Position numbers and translations under genes: made by a program. A stretch of DNA of 5,686 nt from JTS-RE37 sp041743425 (GTDB taxonomy: Bacteria; Bacteroidota; Bacteroidia; Flavobacteriales; Flavobacteriaceae). Below the pieces are notes generated by a model that was not told where the DNA came from, did not search any database, and saw only the letters and a program-made list of their open reading frames with translations. Location of the stretch: assembly GCA_041743425.1 (NCBI GenBank), contig JBGTMS010000124.1, forward strand, positions 1 to 5,686, given 5' to 3'. This document shows positions 5,436 to 5,686 of the stretch, piece by piece. Positions within the stretch are counted from its first letter, which is position 1. Every line of letters starts with the position of its first letter.

Positions 5436-5686
5436 CTAAATTACTTCATTGGATTTCTTGGAAACGCGCACTTTTTTACCCTCGCGAATCACAAAACCGA
5501 CTCTGGTGGTATTTCCGGATTTCGAATCAATAAGTGACAGATTGGAAATATGGATTGCCGACTCTTTCTTAACGATACCACCCTGTGGGTTGCGGGCACT
5601 GGGCTTTTCATGTTTTGAAACCATGTTGGCTCCCTCAATGATCGCCTTTTTTTTTTCGCGGTCGATACGCACAATTTTACCCTCGG
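5436..5686 (-). CDS. rplX: 50S ribosomal protein L24 (uL24), C-terminal part, cut by window edge
   Basis: L24 is an assembly-initiating 50S protein that binds 23S rRNA near the exit of the peptide tunnel. The visible 82 codons begin inside the KOW domain (GKIVRI, just past the usual GKxGKV) and continue with the signature KAIIEGANMVSKHEKPSARN and PQGGIVKKESAIHISNLSL, ending KKSNEVI and TAG at 5436. The family is usually about 100-105 residues, so some 20-25 N-terminal residues lie beyond 5686. A GTG at 5672 in the same frame is an internal valine (EGKIVRID), not the start, since coding continues upstream to the window edge. An A10 run sits in the codons for EKKK. rplN is expected next, outside the window. 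Confidence 0.97.
   Translation of the reverse strand, partial: EGKIVRIDREKKKAIIEGANMVSKHEKPSARNPQGGIVKKESAIHISNLSLIDSKSGNTTRVGFVIREGKKVRVSKKSNEVI
5647..5656 (-). repeat. A10 homopolymer inside rplX
   Basis: Ten consecutive A residues on the coding strand read GAA AAA AAA AAG (Glu-Lys-Lys-Lys) in rplX. It is the longest homopolymer I noticed in the window. The reading frame is intact across it, as the conserved L24 sequence continues on both sides. Runs of this length are known sites of polymerase or ribosome slippage and of sequencing error. Confidence 0.9.

Noticed and set aside
5436..5672. GTG at 5672 as the start of rplX
   Set aside because: The L24 frame stays open upstream to the window edge and reads EGKI before the valine, matching the KOW domain; the true start is outside the window.

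Overview
The window is an intact stretch of a bacterial ribosomal-protein and translocase operon (the spc operon running into the alpha operon). Every gene is on the minus strand, so transcription runs from high to low coordinates. The gene order in that direction is rplX (5' end cut by the window), rplE, rpsN, rpsH, rplF, rplR, rpsE, rpmD, rplO, secY, infA, rpmJ, rpsM (3' part cut by the window). I see no mobile element, CRISPR array, tRNA, rRNA, frameshift or foreign gene.

The organism is most likely a member of the Bacteroidota. The protein sequences look like that phylum: L36 without zinc ligands, an 89-residue S14 without a zinc ribbon, SecY with the YFYTAITVPTNKMADDL loop, and IF1 ending in ITYRY. 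Most genes have A/T-rich leaders and no Shine-Dalgarno sequence, as is usual there. secY is followed directly by infA with no map gene between them, an arrangement I associate with flavobacteria-like lineages; that finer placement is tentative. Base composition looks moderate (mid-40s percent GC by eye, not counted).

Layout: 5686-4611 holds L24, L5 and S14, packed with gaps of 1-2 nt. An 80-nt spacer (4531-4610) with an imperfect stem-loop follows. From 4530 to 2668 come S8, L6, L18 and S5, separated by 8-21 nt. L30 (rpmD, 59 codons) occupies 2481-2660, followed by a 51-nt gap with a small hairpin, then L15, SecY and IF1 with gaps of 12 and 3 nt. A 142-nt gap (260-401), the longest in the window, precedes L36, which starts with GTG, and S13 follows after 2 nt.

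Together the genes supply large- and small-subunit ribosomal proteins, an initiation factor, and the membrane channel through which nascent proteins are exported. This is a conserved housekeeping region. I found no convincing undescribed system. The points worth a second look are the two long spacers, the GTG-started rpmJ, the zinc-free S14/L36 pair and an A10 tract in rplX.
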